DNA of 64,000 bases from Paenibacillus sp. FSL H7-0357 (GTDB taxonomy: Bacteria > Bacillota > Bacilli > Paenibacillales > Paenibacillaceae). The stretch spans positions 1,364,001 to 1,428,000 of the forward strand of contig NZ_CP009241.1 of the NCBI RefSeq assembly GCF_000758525.1, in the 5' to 3' direction. This document shows positions 34,913 through 44,489 of this stretch, piece after piece (within the stretch, counting starts at the first letter, position 1; every line of letters starts with the position of its first letter). Both the position numbers and the translations under genes were made by a program. Below the pieces are notes generated by a model, which did no database searches, was not told the DNA's origin, and worked only from the letters and a program-made list of their open reading frames with translations.

Positions 34913-36892
34913 ATGATTCAGCAGCAGGGAATGGAACGGATTAACGTCGGGATCTTTGCCCATGTCGATGCGGGAAAGACGACCACGACGGAGCATATTT
35001 TATATGAAAGCGGGCGGATTCGTGCGCTCGGCAGTGTGGATAGCGGAACGGCTATGACAGATTCGATGGAGGTCGAGCGGCAACGGGGAATATCGGTGCG
35101 GGCGGCGCTGGCTTCATTTGCCTGGAAAGGGGTGCAGGTTAATCTGGTGGATACTCCGGGCCACGTCGATTTTCTGTCCGAGGTGGAGCGGAGTCTGCGC
35201 GTGATGGACTGCGCGGTGCTGATCCTCTCGGCGGTGGAAGGTGTGCAGGCTCAGAGCGAGATGATCTGGAATGCGCTGCGCAAGCTGGGGATTCCAACCT
35301 TGATTTTTGTGAACAAAATGGACCGCGTCGGCGCTGATCCGGGGGCTGTGCTGGCGCAGGCACGCACCTACCTGTCCGGCGATATTATTCCGGTCCAGCA
35401 GCCAGTCGGCAAAGAGCAGGAATACACGGGTGCCTCAGATTTATGGCAGGCAGGTGCAGATGCGGCGGCACGGACGGAGCTGCTGGAGGCGCTGGCCGAA
35501 CGAGATGAGCGGCTGCTGGAGCTCTACATGTCAGGCGGTGCCTCTGATCTTGCGGTATGGAAAAAACATCTGCAGGCGGAAGCGGCTTCGGGGCGGATGT
35601 TCCCGCTTGTCTACGGCGTCGCGGCCAAAGGCCTTGGCATTACGGAGCTGCTGGACGCGATGATCGATTATTATCCCCGGGCTGGAGGGGATGCGGAGCA
35701 GCCGGTGTCCGGCATCGTGTACAACATTCAGCGCGATAAAAGCATGGGCCGGATGGCCTTTGTCAGGCTGTATGATGGAACGATACGTAACCGTGATACG
35801 GTAAAGAACTACTCAAAGAATGTAGAGGCCAAAGTGACGCAGATCCGCAAGGTGGAGGGTGGACGGACGGAGGATGTCGGGGCGCTCGAGGCCGGAGATA
35901 TCGCCGTAGTATACGGGCTCTCCGGCGTGCGGATCGGTGATGTGCTTGGCCGGCCGGATGCCATTCCGCAGGAAGCGAAGCTGGCTGTGCCGCTGCTGAC
36001 TGTACGTGTCTTCTGGGGAGCGGAATTCGATGACCACAAGGTGATCGGCGCGCTTCAGGAGCTGGCGGACGAAGATCCGCTGCTGGATGCCCAGTGGCTG
36101 CAGGAGGAGCGGGAGCTGCATATCAAGGTCATGGGCCCGATCCAGCTGGAGGTGCTGGACAGCGTAATGGAGAGCCGTTACGGCCTGAAGGTTACCTTCG
36201 GCCAGCCGTCGGTGATTTACAAAGAGACGCCAAGCCGCGCGGGTGAAGGCTTCATCGCCTATACGATGCCGAAGCCGTGCTGGGCGATTCTGCGCTTCCT
36301 CATTGAGCCGGGGCCACCGGGCAGCGGTCTGGTGTATGAATCGCTGGTGCGCAGCTCGGATCTGCTCCCGCAGTACCAGAACGAGACAACCCGCCGGGTG
36401 CCGGAGGCGCTGCAGCAAGGCCTCTACGGCTGGGAGGTGACCGACCTGAAGGTGACGCTGGTGGAGGGGAACCATCATGTGTGGCATACCCATCCGCTGG
36501 ATTTTGCCGTAGCTACGCCGATGGGCATTATGGACGGGCTCAACCGAATCGGCACCACGCTGCTGGAGCCGATTCTCCAGGTACGCATTGTAGTGCCGGA
36601 GGAGAACGGCGGCCGTGTAATGAACGACCTCGTGCAGATGCGCGGCACCTTCGAGCCGCCGGTGCTGCAGGGCGAGCGGATGATCATCGAGGGCCGGCTG
36701 CCGCTGGCGACATCGCTCGATTACCCGGTGACCCTGAGCTCCTACACGAAGGGGCGCAGCACGTTCACGTCTTTTTTTGCCGGCTACGAGGAATGCCCGC
36801 CTGACGTCACCGCCGAGCGTACCCGCCGGGGTGTGAATCCGCTCGACCAAGCCAAATATATCCTCAGTGTGCGCAAGGCGCTGCAAGGATGA
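34913..36892 (+). CDS. Tetracycline ribosomal-protection-type GTPase (TetM/TetO family)
   Basis: A 659-residue translational GTPase of the EF-G group. G1 is AHVDAGKTT, G3 is DTPGH and G4 is NKMD, followed by EF-G-like domains II to V. Features such as HPLDFAVATP in domain IV and the length point to the Tet(M)/Tet(O)/OtrA branch rather than to EF-G itself, which is about 690 residues. Such proteins dislodge tetracycline from the ribosome. The sequence is GC-rich and adapted to the host, unlike acquired tet(M), so this is probably an intrinsic gene; resistance is not assured. Site AGGAG 8 bases upstream. Confidence 0.88.
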   Translation: MIQQQGMERINVGIFAHVDAGKTTTTEHILYESGRIRALGSVDSGTAMTDSMEVERQRGISVRAALASFAWKGVQVNLVDTPGHVDFLSEVERSLRVMDCAVLILSAVEGVQAQSEMIWNALRKLGIPTLIFVNKMDRVGADPGAVLAQARTYLSGDIIPVQQPVGKEQEYTGASDLWQAGADAAARTELLEALAERDERLLELYMSGGASDLAVWKKHLQAEAASGRMFPLVYGVAAKGLGITELLDAMIDYYPRAGGDAEQPVSGIVYNIQRDKSMGRMAFVRLYDGTIRNRDTVKNYSKNVEAKVTQIRKVEGGRTEDVGALEAGDIAVVYGLSGVRIGDVLGRPDAIPQEAKLAVPLLTVRVFWGAEFDDHKVIGALQELADEDPLLDAQWLQEERELHIKVMGPIQLEVLDSVMESRYGLKVTFGQPSVIYKETPSRAGEGFIAYTMPKPCWAILRFLIEPGPPGSGLVYESLVRSSDLLPQYQNETTRRVPEALQQGLYGWEVTDLKVTLVEGNHHVWHTHPLDFAVATPMGIMDGLNRIGTTLLEPILQVRIVVPEENGGRVMNDLVQMRGTFEPPVLQGERMIIEGRLPLATSLDYPVTLSSYTKGRSTFTSFFAGYEECPPDVTAERTRRGVNPLDQAKYILSVRKALQG

Positions 36893-37330
36893 AACGGATG
36901 AGGCTGGTGGAGAGGATTAGTTGGAGTGAAGCTGGATGAAGGAGAACGGGGGCGGAGGATTATGCCGGCCGTATGCGAGTGAGTACGTCTCCCAGCGGGC
37001 AAAGCGCTGGATGGGCTAAAGCTAGAAGTCGAGAGGCTGGTGCTGAAGGGATTCTATTGTAAAAGATGCAGCAGATGGCTGATTTTTGAGCTGGAAATGG
37101 CAATCTGCTGCACTTCCTGCAGTTGAATTTCTCAATTTGCCAATAATAAGGGGGTTCCGCTGATTTCTACTGCACAAACTGCAGCAGAACACGAATCTCA
37201 GGTTATGGCAGGCATTTCTATTGTAGAGAATGCAGTAGATTATTGATGATTGCATGATGCATGGTGGTGCGCAGGGATGTCACATGGGGGATGCAGTAAC
37301 CTAGTAGAATGGATAGAATGGAGAATCGGT
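36893..37330. other. Intergenic region with structured repeats
   Basis: 438 bases between the GTPase and HIT genes. No gene seen. Positions 37053-37242 hold two copies of a dispersed repeat described separately. Confidence 0.6.
37053..37242. repeat. Dispersed TCTATTG/TGCAGCAGA repeat, two units
   Basis: Each unit is about 76 bases and contains two imperfect palindromic elements of the type TCTRYTGYA...TGCAGYAGA, 51 bases apart. Elements start at 37053, 37104, 37166 and 37217, so the two units are 113 bases apart. A third unit with the same 51-base spacing is at 49625-49701. Confidence 0.7.
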
Positions 37331-37825
37331 ATGGAATGCCTGGGATGCAGAATCGCTAACCGGCTGGAGCCGGGGGTGCAAATTGTTTATGAAGATCAGT
37401 ATGTGGCCTGTGTGCTGGACATCGCCCCGTTTAATGACGGACATTTGCTGATTATGCCTAAGGAGCATTATCTGGATGTTGAAGAGATGGATGAAGCTAC
37501 CTCAACGCACATTATGCGTGTCTCTGTCACCATGTCACAGCTGCTTAAGCGCGCCTTCCGGCCGGATGGAATTACAATCTGCCAGAACGGCGGAGTGTTT
37601 AATGACCTGGGACATTATCACATGCATGTGATCCCCCGGTATGAGGGAGACGGATTTGCCTGGTCCGAGCCGAAGGAGGGCTTTCTGAGCGGAAGACCCC
37701 TAAATGAGGTCAAGGAAAAGCTGGTCAGAGCATTGGAAGCACCAGAGCCAGCAACAGCTCCAGAGTCGGCATCAGCAACTGCATCAGAGTTGTTATCAGC
37801 GCCTGGGGAGCCTCCAAAAGAGTGA
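37331..37825 (+). CDS. HIT family protein
   Basis: A 164-residue nucleotide-binding protein from the ATG at 37331 (GGAG 8 bases upstream). The histidine triad HYHMHVIPR is intact, and the N-terminal CLGC pair may bind zinc. HIT proteins hydrolyse or transfer nucleoside phosphates (AMP-lysine, dinucleoside polyphosphates). The last 30 residues are a Pro/Ala/Ser/Glu-rich tail built from PES/TAS-type repeats, which is unusual for the family. Stand-alone gene. Confidence 0.92.
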   Translation: MECLGCRIANRLEPGVQIVYEDQYVACVLDIAPFNDGHLLIMPKEHYLDVEEMDEATSTHIMRVSVTMSQLLKRAFRPDGITICQNGGVFNDLGHYHMHVIPRYEGDGFAWSEPKEGFLSGRPLNEVKEKLVRALEAPEPATAPESASATASELLSAPGEPPKE

Positions 37826-37925
37826 ACACCGGCGTAGGCCGCAAGGATAATCTTATCCGCAGGCTGGCAGGAAGATGAAGCCGTGGGTTTTTCACCGATC
37901 CCCTGTCATTGATCGAAGACCTTGT

Positions 37926-38978
37926 TTACCGGTACAGCACCAGCTCAAACGCAGTCCGGCCTGGGCGGTTGTCCAGGTTCAACTCGCCCCCCTGCCGCAC
38001 CATCATTTGCTTGGCAATCGACAGTCCCAGTCCGCTGCCCCCGTCCCGTTTTCTGGAGGCGTCGCCCCGTACAAAAGGGTCAAAGATCACAGCCTTCAGT
38101 TCATCGGAAATGCCTACGCCATTGTCTATTACAGCTAGCCGCACGACATCCTCCGACTGCTCAAGCCGGAGCGTAACCTCTGTGCCGGGGGGATTGTAGC
38201 GCAGCGCATTCGATAAAAGATTGGCGATGGCCCGCCGCATCAGATTGGTGTCGTAAGATACCAGCACTTCACGGGACGGGATTTCAACATGCAGCATAAA
38301 CTGCTTGTCCTCGAACTGCTGATAATAATCCGCCGCTGCTTCCCTCAGCAGCTCGGCGATATCGCCGGGCTCGACGGATACAGGAAAGTCGGGACTGTCC
38401 AGCTTCGACAAATGGAAGATATCGTCGATGAGCGAGGTAACAAGCTGGGATTTGTTATAGATAAGCTGCAAATACTGCTCTCTTTTCTCCTCGTTGTCCG
38501 CCATTCCGAGCTGCAGCGCTTTGGCGTAGCCCTGAATAGTAGTAATCGGGGTCTTGAGGTCATGCGACAGATCGACAAGCATCCGCTGCTTACTCAGTTG
38601 CAGCCTGCGGTTTTCGGCTTCTGTCCGCTGCAGCGACTCGGCCAGATCATTGAAGTACATCTGCACCTGGGCGAATTCATCGCTATCGCCAGTTTGAATA
38701 TCCAGCCGCTTATGAAATTTACGCAGCCGCATCTCCCGGATGGCTCCGGCAATCTGCTCCAGGGGTCTGGTGATCCGCCGGGCTGTCCAAACACTGTAGA
38801 TTAAGACGTTTAGGCCAAATAATACAAGCAGGAGCAGCAGCCACTGCACGGAGACCGTAATGGTTTCCTGCTCCACATCAATAGCCATAATTAGAAAGGC
38901 TATGCCGACAACAGCCAGTGTACATGCGAACAAGATATAGGATTTGACCAGCCTGGACAAAAGCGTGTTTTTCTTCAC
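37926..38978 (-). CDS. Sensor histidine kinase
   Basis: A 350-residue kinase. TM1 (about 13-32) and TM2 (about 45-64) are separated by only about 12 residues, so it has no real extracellular sensor domain, as in intramembrane-sensing kinases. HAMP follows (65-118), then HisKA with His139 (DLSHDLKTP) and the HATPase blocks NLLSNALRYNP, DNGVGI and GGSGLGLSI. The GTG start overlaps the stop of the response-regulator gene (GTGA), so both are translated together. The partner is that regulator. Confidence 0.95.
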   Translation of the reverse strand: MKKNTLLSRLVKSYILFACTLAVVGIAFLIMAIDVEQETITVSVQWLLLLLVLFGLNVLIYSVWTARRITRPLEQIAGAIREMRLRKFHKRLDIQTGDSDEFAQVQMYFNDLAESLQRTEAENRRLQLSKQRMLVDLSHDLKTPITTIQGYAKALQLGMADNEEKREQYLQLIYNKSQLVTSLIDDIFHLSKLDSPDFPVSVEPGDIAELLREAAADYYQQFEDKQFMLHVEIPSREVLVSYDTNLMRRAIANLLSNALRYNPPGTEVTLRLEQSEDVVRLAVIDNGVGISDELKAVIFDPFVRGDASRKRDGGSGLGLSIAKQMMVRQGGELNLDNRPGRTAFELVLYR

Positions 38979-39703
38979 CGGAAATCATCCTTCCTTGCGA
39001 ACTTGTAGCCCAGTCCGCGGATGGTCCGGATATACACCGGCTGTCTGGCGTTGTCCTCAATCTTCTCTCTCAGCCGCGAGATATGTACCATAATGGTGTT
39101 GGCATCTTCATAATAAGGATCAGACCAGGCCTGTTCGAATAGCTGTTTTTTGGTCCATACCCGGCCCGGAGAGTCCATGAAGGTGGTGAGCAGCTTGTAT
39201 TCGATCGCCGTCAGCGGTATGTCTTGGCCCTCTTTGTACAGGACACAATCCAGGTGATCCAGCTCGAGCTGCCCGATGACTGTGCGTTCCTGCGGAGCCG
39301 GTGGCTCAGGGTCCTCCTGGCCGGTAGGTTCGTTAAATTCATAGGTCCGTCTCAGCATCGCCTGAATGCGGGCCATAACCTCCAGCGGATTGAAGGGCTT
39401 CGCAATGAAATCATCCGCACCCAGCTGCAGTCCCAGAATTTTATCACTGTCCTCATTTTTGGCGGAAATAATAATAACGGGAATTTTGTAATCCGTCCGG
39501 AGCAGCTTCAGCAGCTGAATACCGTCAAGCTCAGGCATCATAATATCAATTACAGCCAGATCAACCCGCTGCTCCCGTATAAAACTCCATGCCTCGATGC
39601 CATTCAGTGCCTCCAGCACCTTCAGATTCTCCCGCTCCAGAAACAGCCTCAGTAATTCCAGAATATCCGGGTCATCATCCGCCAGCAAAACAGTTCTGCT
39701 CAT
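38975..39703 (-). CDS. OmpR-family response regulator
   Basis: A 242-residue regulator from the ATG at 39703, where GGAG lies 6 bases upstream; a longer TTG frame has its own site inside. The receiver domain has acidic residues ADDD near 8-11, phospho-acceptor Asp53 (AVIDIMMPELDG) and Lys of IAKPF. A Pro/Glu linker precedes the C-terminal winged helix (TAIEYKLLTTF, NTIMVHISRLREKI, IRTIRGLGYKF). It is divergent from the beta-lactamase-fold gene, whose promoter region has a TTAAGAT direct repeat that it may bind. Confidence 0.96.
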   Translation of the reverse strand: MSRTVLLADDDPDILELLRLFLERENLKVLEALNGIEAWSFIREQRVDLAVIDIMMPELDGIQLLKLLRTDYKIPVIIISAKNEDSDKILGLQLGADDFIAKPFNPLEVMARIQAMLRRTYEFNEPTGQEDPEPPAPQERTVIGQLELDHLDCVLYKEGQDIPLTAIEYKLLTTFMDSPGRVWTKKQLFEQAWSDPYYEDANTIMVHISRLREKIEDNARQPVYIRTIRGLGYKFARKDDFR

Positions 39704-39774
39704 CTGCTGCTCCGCTCCTCTCAAGTTGTCCTATTTTCATCAGTCTATCATTTTTTGAAGCGTATTTTATGATC

Positions 39775-39792
39775 TTAAGATGAATTTAAGAT
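39775..39792 (+). promoter_or_regulatory. TTAAGAT direct repeat between the two-component system and the hydrolase
   Basis: TTAAGAT at 39775-39781 and 39786-39792, 11 bases apart, the spacing usual for OmpR-family tandem sites. A candidate box for the adjacent response regulator. Confidence 0.5.
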
Positions 39793-39868
39793 TGAGGGAA
39801 GATTCAGGACAGAAACGGACGGTATGCTAAAAGCAGAACGAACCATTATAGTGCTGGAGGTTGCAAGA

Positions 39869-41767
39869 ATGAAAAACAAATTACAGCGATTGCTCGCAGT
39901 GCCGCTTGTCTTCTTGGGGATGAACGTCTTCATGGGCCATGAAGCAGAAGCGGCCGCCACACCTGCTGTGCCTGCCGCTTTATCGGCGAGCCAGCTTGAA
40001 CAGAGTATAGACCCTATTATGCAAGAGGAGCTTGAGAAGCGGCATGTTCCCGGATCGGCCGTAGTCGTGACTCAGGGAGACCGGATTATTTTCAGCAAAG
40101 GTTATGGTTATGCCGATGTTGAACAGAGCATTCCTGTAGACCCTGCAAAAACGATCATGCGGTTAGGTTCGATTACCAAAACGGTAACAGCCGTCTCAGC
40201 TATGCAATTGGTAGAGCAAGGGAAGCTGACGCTGCATGATGACCTTAATACTTTTTTGCACGCGTATCAATTGCCTTCCTTCGGAAAGCAGCCCATTACG
40301 CTGCATCACCTGCTGACCCATACTGCCGGGCTGGACGAGTCCATCTACAAGATTCAGGCCCACTCCCGGGAGAAGTCTCTTTCGGCAGAGCAATATCTGC
40401 GGCAATATTTCCGCCAGCAGCCTCCCGTGAGGGAGCCGGGACAGGAATACGAATACAGCAACGCGGGACTGGGATTGGTTGGCAACTTGATAGAGCAGAC
40501 TGCCGGTACTGATCTAGGGGCCTATATGTTCCAGAATGTGTTTACTCCCCTGAAGATGCCCAGCGCAAGTCTGACGGTTCCCGAAAGCAGCCCGGATATG
40601 GCAAAATCCTATGTGTATTCCAATAAAAAGTACACTGCTGTGTCGTCGACTTACCCCCACATCCCTGGGGCCGGGGCCCTGAGTGTGATTCCCGATGAAT
40701 TTGCCCATTTTATGATCGCTTTACTGAACCAAGGGGTTTATCAAGGGACAGCATTGTTGAAGCCTGACAGCGTTGAAATGATGCAGCAGTCTCAATTTGC
40801 TGAGCACCCGAAGGTTGACGGTGTAGGATATGGCCTGTATCGGGGACATCTTGCAGATGGTAGCACTGTGCTGACGCATACCGGAGAGATCGAAGGATTC
40901 GCCGCCAAAATGGAGCTTATCCCTTCGCAGAAGCTTGGCATTCTAATTGTCAGCAATGGTGAAGAGGGTGGGATAACTTACAACAAGGTCACGGATGCGG
41001 TTGCCGGGCTGTTAACCAAAAAGACGGAAGCTGTGACGCCATTGCCGTATTCCTTGGAGGATTTGCAGCAATACGAGCGGACTTATACCTTTGCCAAGGT
41101 TCCGCAGCATGGCTGGGGCAAATGGCTGTATTTCCTGGGCGGCAGAAATTACAAGGTTACAGCAGCCGAAGGAAAACTGGTTGTGAGCGGAGTATTCCCG
41201 GATGGGAGCGGAGAAACGGCGGAGAAGAGCTTCGTGCCGATTGCCGATGGATTGTTTCAGGAACAGGAGGGTGGGATGCAGCTGTTGATCGACAAGCAGC
41301 ATCATTGGAAAATGACCATCATCCAGGAGACGACCTTCTCACCGGAGCCGGGCTTCTGGAAACGTCCTTCCACCTTGCTCATCGTGTACATTGTCCCTGG
41401 ATTACTGTTCCTTGCGCTGCTGGCAGTCACGCTGATCCGTTATGTCGTGCGGTTATTTCGTAAGCCGCGCAGAACTGTATCGCTGCATATTACTGCAATC
41501 TCGCTGCTCATGTCCGTCTTTCTGCTGCTTCAGCTGACTTACAGCAATGGGTCCATTACCTTCGGCTACCCGGCGTGGTATGCGTGGGGTGTCTCTTCAC
41601 TGCCTTTGGTGGCTGTCCTGTTTGCTCTTCATTTGCTCTGGCGGAATGCCAGTCAGGCTGTTAAAGGAAAAGTCGTTGCCCTGACGCGCTGCTTCGTTGC
41701 GATTGCCTGCATCGGTTATACAGGATTTATGTACTATTGGAATATGTTATCAATCCATTTCTCGTAG
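39869..41767 (+). CDS. Serine hydrolase of the beta-lactamase/PBP4* type with C-terminal membrane helices
   Basis: A 632-residue protein from the ATG at 39869 (GGAGG 8 bases upstream). The signal peptide ends near AEA (28). The class C-like catalytic domain has Ser101-x-x-Lys104 (SITK), Tyr196-Ser-Asn198 and His337-Thr-Gly339. After about 400 a beta-rich region follows, then four to five membrane helices (about 500-630). Many such proteins are D-amino-acid or peptidoglycan-peptide esterases rather than antibiotic-resistance enzymes. Divergent from the two-component system, so probably a target of it. Confidence 0.9.
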   Translation: MKNKLQRLLAVPLVFLGMNVFMGHEAEAAATPAVPAALSASQLEQSIDPIMQEELEKRHVPGSAVVVTQGDRIIFSKGYGYADVEQSIPVDPAKTIMRLGSITKTVTAVSAMQLVEQGKLTLHDDLNTFLHAYQLPSFGKQPITLHHLLTHTAGLDESIYKIQAHSREKSLSAEQYLRQYFRQQPPVREPGQEYEYSNAGLGLVGNLIEQTAGTDLGAYMFQNVFTPLKMPSASLTVPESSPDMAKSYVYSNKKYTAVSSTYPHIPGAGALSVIPDEFAHFMIALLNQGVYQGTALLKPDSVEMMQQSQFAEHPKVDGVGYGLYRGHLADGSTVLTHTGEIEGFAAKMELIPSQKLGILIVSNGEEGGITYNKVTDAVAGLLTKKTEAVTPLPYSLEDLQQYERTYTFAKVPQHGWGKWLYFLGGRNYKVTAAEGKLVVSGVFPDGSGETAEKSFVPIADGLFQEQEGGMQLLIDKQHHWKMTIIQETTFSPEPGFWKRPSTLLIVYIVPGLLFLALLAVTLIRYVVRLFRKPRRTVSLHITAISLLMSVFLLLQLTYSNGSITFGYPAWYAWGVSSLPLVAVLFALHLLWRNASQAVKGKVVALTRCFVAIACIGYTGFMYYWNMLSIHFS

Positions 41768-41887
41768 CCCGGGAAAGCTCACTTTTCCAATGGGGATTTA
41801 TTTAGGCACTCTGTTCATGCCCGGAGCCCTAGTGTATGATTAAGCTATGATCTTAACGTTTGCTATAAGCGATGGGAGAGAGCTGAC

Positions 41888-43993
41888 ATGAAGAACATAC
41901 AGGACGGAGTCTTTCCCGCAGTATGCCCGCTCGATTGTCCGGATACCTGCGGGCTGCTGCTGCACAAAAAGGACGGGAAGCTCGTCAAGATAGAGGGCAA
42001 CCCGGAGCATCCGGTGACCAAAGGAGCGATTTGCAACAAGGTGCGGCATGCAGGCGAATGGATGCAGCATCCGGATCGGCTGACACAGCCGCTGAAGCGG
42101 GTTGGCCCTAAAGGGGAGGGAGCTTTTGTACCGATCAGCTGGGATGAGGCCATTGCCGAAATTGCCCGGAAGCTTCGCTCGGTGAGTGAAGAGTTCGGCT
42201 CCGAGAGCATCCTCCCTTATAACTATTACGGCAATATGGGCTTCCTCAGTGTGGAGGGGATGAACCGCCGTTTCTTTAATGCGCTTGGCGCGAGCCGGTT
42301 GGAGCTGACCATATGTGCATCCGCCGGAAATGAAGGCTGGAAGCATACGATGGGCTTCAAGGGCGGATTAAATCCGGAGGATACGGTGAATGCCGACCTG
42401 ATTATTATCTGGGGGGCCAACATCGTCAGTACGAATATGCACCAGGTGGTGCTGGCGGAACAAGCGCGCAAGCGCGGGGCGAAGGTCATTGTTATTGATG
42501 TTCACCGCAACCGTACGGCCCAGTGGGGCGACTGGTTTATCCAGCTCCATCCGGGAACGGACAGTGCGCTGGCGCTGGGGATTATGCACATCCTGTTCCG
42601 TGACAAGCTGGTGGATGAAGATTTTCTGGCCCGTTATACGGTGGGGCATGAGGAACTGCGCCAGCAGGCGCAGCTGTATCCTCCGCAGACTGTCTCGGAT
42701 ATTACCGGCGTCCCTGTGGACGACCTGGAGCAGCTTGCACGGATGTACGGCGAAGCCAATGTGTCTTACATCCGGATCGGCAACGGCCTGCAGCATCATG
42801 ATAACGGCGGGATGAATGTGCGCAGCATCAGCTGCCTGCCCGCCCTGACCGGCCAATGGCTGAAAAAAGGCGGCGGTGCGCTGAAGTACAACGGCGCTTA
42901 TAACGCGCTTAATGCCCGGGCGCTGGAACGGCCAAAGCTGCGCCCTAATCCGCGGGCGCGGAGCATCAACATGAACCGGCTGGCCCAGGCGCTGGAGATG
43001 ACCGAGCAGCCGGTGAAGGCGTTGTTTGTGTTCTGCAGCAACCCTGTGGTAGTGGCGCCGGAAGCGGACCGGGTGCGCGCCGGCATGCAGCGGGAGGATC
43101 TGTTCACCGTGGTGCATGAGCTGTTCATGACCGACACCGCGAAGTATGCCGATATCGTGCTGCCGTCAACAGCTTCGTTCGAAAATACCGATCTGTATGC
43201 CTCCTACTGGCATCACTATATGCAGCTCCAGGAGCCAGTTCTTGAGGCACCGGGAGAGTGCAAAAGCAACTTTGAGCTGTTTTCGCTGCTGGGCCGTGCG
43301 ATGGGGTTTGACGAGGAGGCCTTCAGTCAGAGCGAGGACGAAATGATCCGCGAAGCGCTGGACAATCCGGCTAATCCGTACCTGAACGGTGTCACGCTGG
43401 AGCGGCTGCAGGCCGAGCGCCATGTGAAGCTGGATCTGACGGCGCGGGAGAACTTTCTGGATAAGCTGCCTACGCCATCAGGCAAAATCGAGCTGTATTC
43501 TTCCACACTTAAGGCGGAGGGCCTCTCGCCCCTGCCTGTTTACGAACCGCTGAAGGAAGGATATGACGGTGTACGCCGTCCCCGTGCAGATGATCCGTAT
43601 CCGTTGAACTTCATCTCCCCGCCGAACCACAATTTCCTGAACGGCACCTTTGCCAATGTGGAGAAACATCAGCGGATGGAGAAGGGGCCGATGCTGCAGA
43701 TCCACCCGCTGGATGCCGAAGCCCGCTCCATCCGTGACGGCGACAGAGTGAAGGTCTATAACGGCCGGGGCGAAATCGTGCTGAAAGCCGTTGTGACCGA
43801 CAAAATGCTGCCCGGCACCGCGATCAGCCAAGGCCTCTGGTGGGAAGGGGAAGACGGCCCGCAGCGGGTCAATGTTCTGACACCGGACCGGCTCAGTGAC
43901 ATGGGCCGCGGCGCCACCTTTTTCTCGACCACGATTCAGGTGGAGAAGCTGAAGCTAGAGGAGCAACCGGAGACGGTGGTTCAAGAGTCGTAA
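41888..43993 (+). CDS. Molybdopterin-dependent oxidoreductase
   Basis: A 701-residue enzyme of the DMSO-reductase superfamily. The N-terminal CX3CX3CX27C (Cys13, 17, 21, 49) binds an Fe4S4 cluster. Mo-bisMGD-binding landmarks include IIWGANIVSTNMHQ and VIDVHRNRTAQ, and the C-terminal beta-barrel contains NHNFLNGTFANVEKHQ. No signal peptide, so cytoplasmic. No electron-transfer or membrane-anchor gene is near; it stands alone, like B. subtilis YoaE, which it resembles. Substrate unknown. AGAGAGCTGAC precedes the ATG. Confidence 0.93.
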   Translation: MKNIQDGVFPAVCPLDCPDTCGLLLHKKDGKLVKIEGNPEHPVTKGAICNKVRHAGEWMQHPDRLTQPLKRVGPKGEGAFVPISWDEAIAEIARKLRSVSEEFGSESILPYNYYGNMGFLSVEGMNRRFFNALGASRLELTICASAGNEGWKHTMGFKGGLNPEDTVNADLIIIWGANIVSTNMHQVVLAEQARKRGAKVIVIDVHRNRTAQWGDWFIQLHPGTDSALALGIMHILFRDKLVDEDFLARYTVGHEELRQQAQLYPPQTVSDITGVPVDDLEQLARMYGEANVSYIRIGNGLQHHDNGGMNVRSISCLPALTGQWLKKGGGALKYNGAYNALNARALERPKLRPNPRARSINMNRLAQALEMTEQPVKALFVFCSNPVVVAPEADRVRAGMQREDLFTVVHELFMTDTAKYADIVLPSTASFENTDLYASYWHHYMQLQEPVLEAPGECKSNFELFSLLGRAMGFDEEAFSQSEDEMIREALDNPANPYLNGVTLERLQAERHVKLDLTARENFLDKLPTPSGKIELYSSTLKAEGLSPLPVYEPLKEGYDGVRRPRADDPYPLNFISPPNHNFLNGTFANVEKHQRMEKGPMLQIHPLDAEARSIRDGDRVKVYNGRGEIVLKAVVTDKMLPGTAISQGLWWEGEDGPQRVNVLTPDRLSDMGRGATFFSTTIQVEKLKLEEQPETVVQES

Positions 43994-44008
43994 TATTGCA
44001 AATAAATG

Positions 44009-44041
44009 AGCCGCCCTTGCAAGTGAAGGGCGGCTGTTTTG
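44009..44041 (+). terminator. Rho-independent terminator after the oxidoreductase gene
   Basis: AGCCGCCCTT / AAGGGCGGCT stem followed by GTTTTGATT. Confidence 0.8.
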
Positions 44042-44152
44042 ATTATTGACGCTATAGCTGATGTTTTTTGAGTATAGGGAAATCTGCGTTGCTGAGGTTG
44101 AGAAAGCAATGTTAAAATTCCCATAAATAAACAAGGTTCAGGGTGAATAAAT

Positions 44153-44218
44153 ATGATTGAACGGGAGGTTGAAGCGGAAAACAGGCAGAGCCGAAATGAA
44201 GCTGAAGGGGATAGCTGA
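44153..44218 (+). other. Possible 21-residue upstream reading frame
   Basis: A short, highly charged frame (MIEREVEAENRQSRNEAEGD plus Ser) that ends 2 bases before the next ATG. AGGGTG lies 9 bases upstream. The ribosome site for the next gene is inside it, so it could couple translation. Weak evidence. Confidence 0.3.
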
Positions 44219-44220
44219 AC

Positions 44221-44463
44221 ATGATGATAGTTGGAACGATACTCGCGATTTTGGCTGCTGTGGTATTAACCATTTTTTTGGGCCCATACGGGATACTGGT
44301 ATTGTTTGCAGTAGGGTTTGGTTTATTGCTCAGCATACACGTCAGAACGAAAGAAATTCATGACGACATGCAGAAAATCAAGGAGAAGCTTGGCCTTACA
44401 GCCGGCGATGATTATGTCAGCGATCAGGAAATTGAGGCGGAGCTGGAGCAGGACAGAGTGTAG
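44221..44463 (+). CDS. Small membrane protein with cytoplasmic coiled coil
   Basis: An 80-residue protein with AAGGGG 9 bases upstream. Two hydrophobic helices (about 3-20 and 23-40) are followed by a charged helical tail (RTKEIHDDMQKIKEKLGL) and an acidic end (QEIEAELEQD). Layout is like small membrane-bound adaptors or holin-like proteins, but no family is recognised. A set of 11-bp tandem repeats begins 26 bases after the stop. Confidence 0.75.
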   Translation: MMIVGTILAILAAVVLTIFLGPYGILVLFAVGFGLLLSIHVRTKEIHDDMQKIKEKLGLTAGDDYVSDQEIEAELEQDRV

Positions 44464-44489
44464 GAAGAGCATTAGGACGAGGAAACGGT

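Noticed and set aside
35813..36886. Minus-strand 357-codon frame inside the GTPase gene
   Set aside because: Antisense shadow of a clear EF-G-family gene; low-quality residue pattern.
34913..36892. Calling the GTPase EF-G (fusA)
   Set aside because: Length, isolated location away from rpsL-rpsG-tuf, and Tet-like C-terminal blocks fit the ribosomal-protection branch better.
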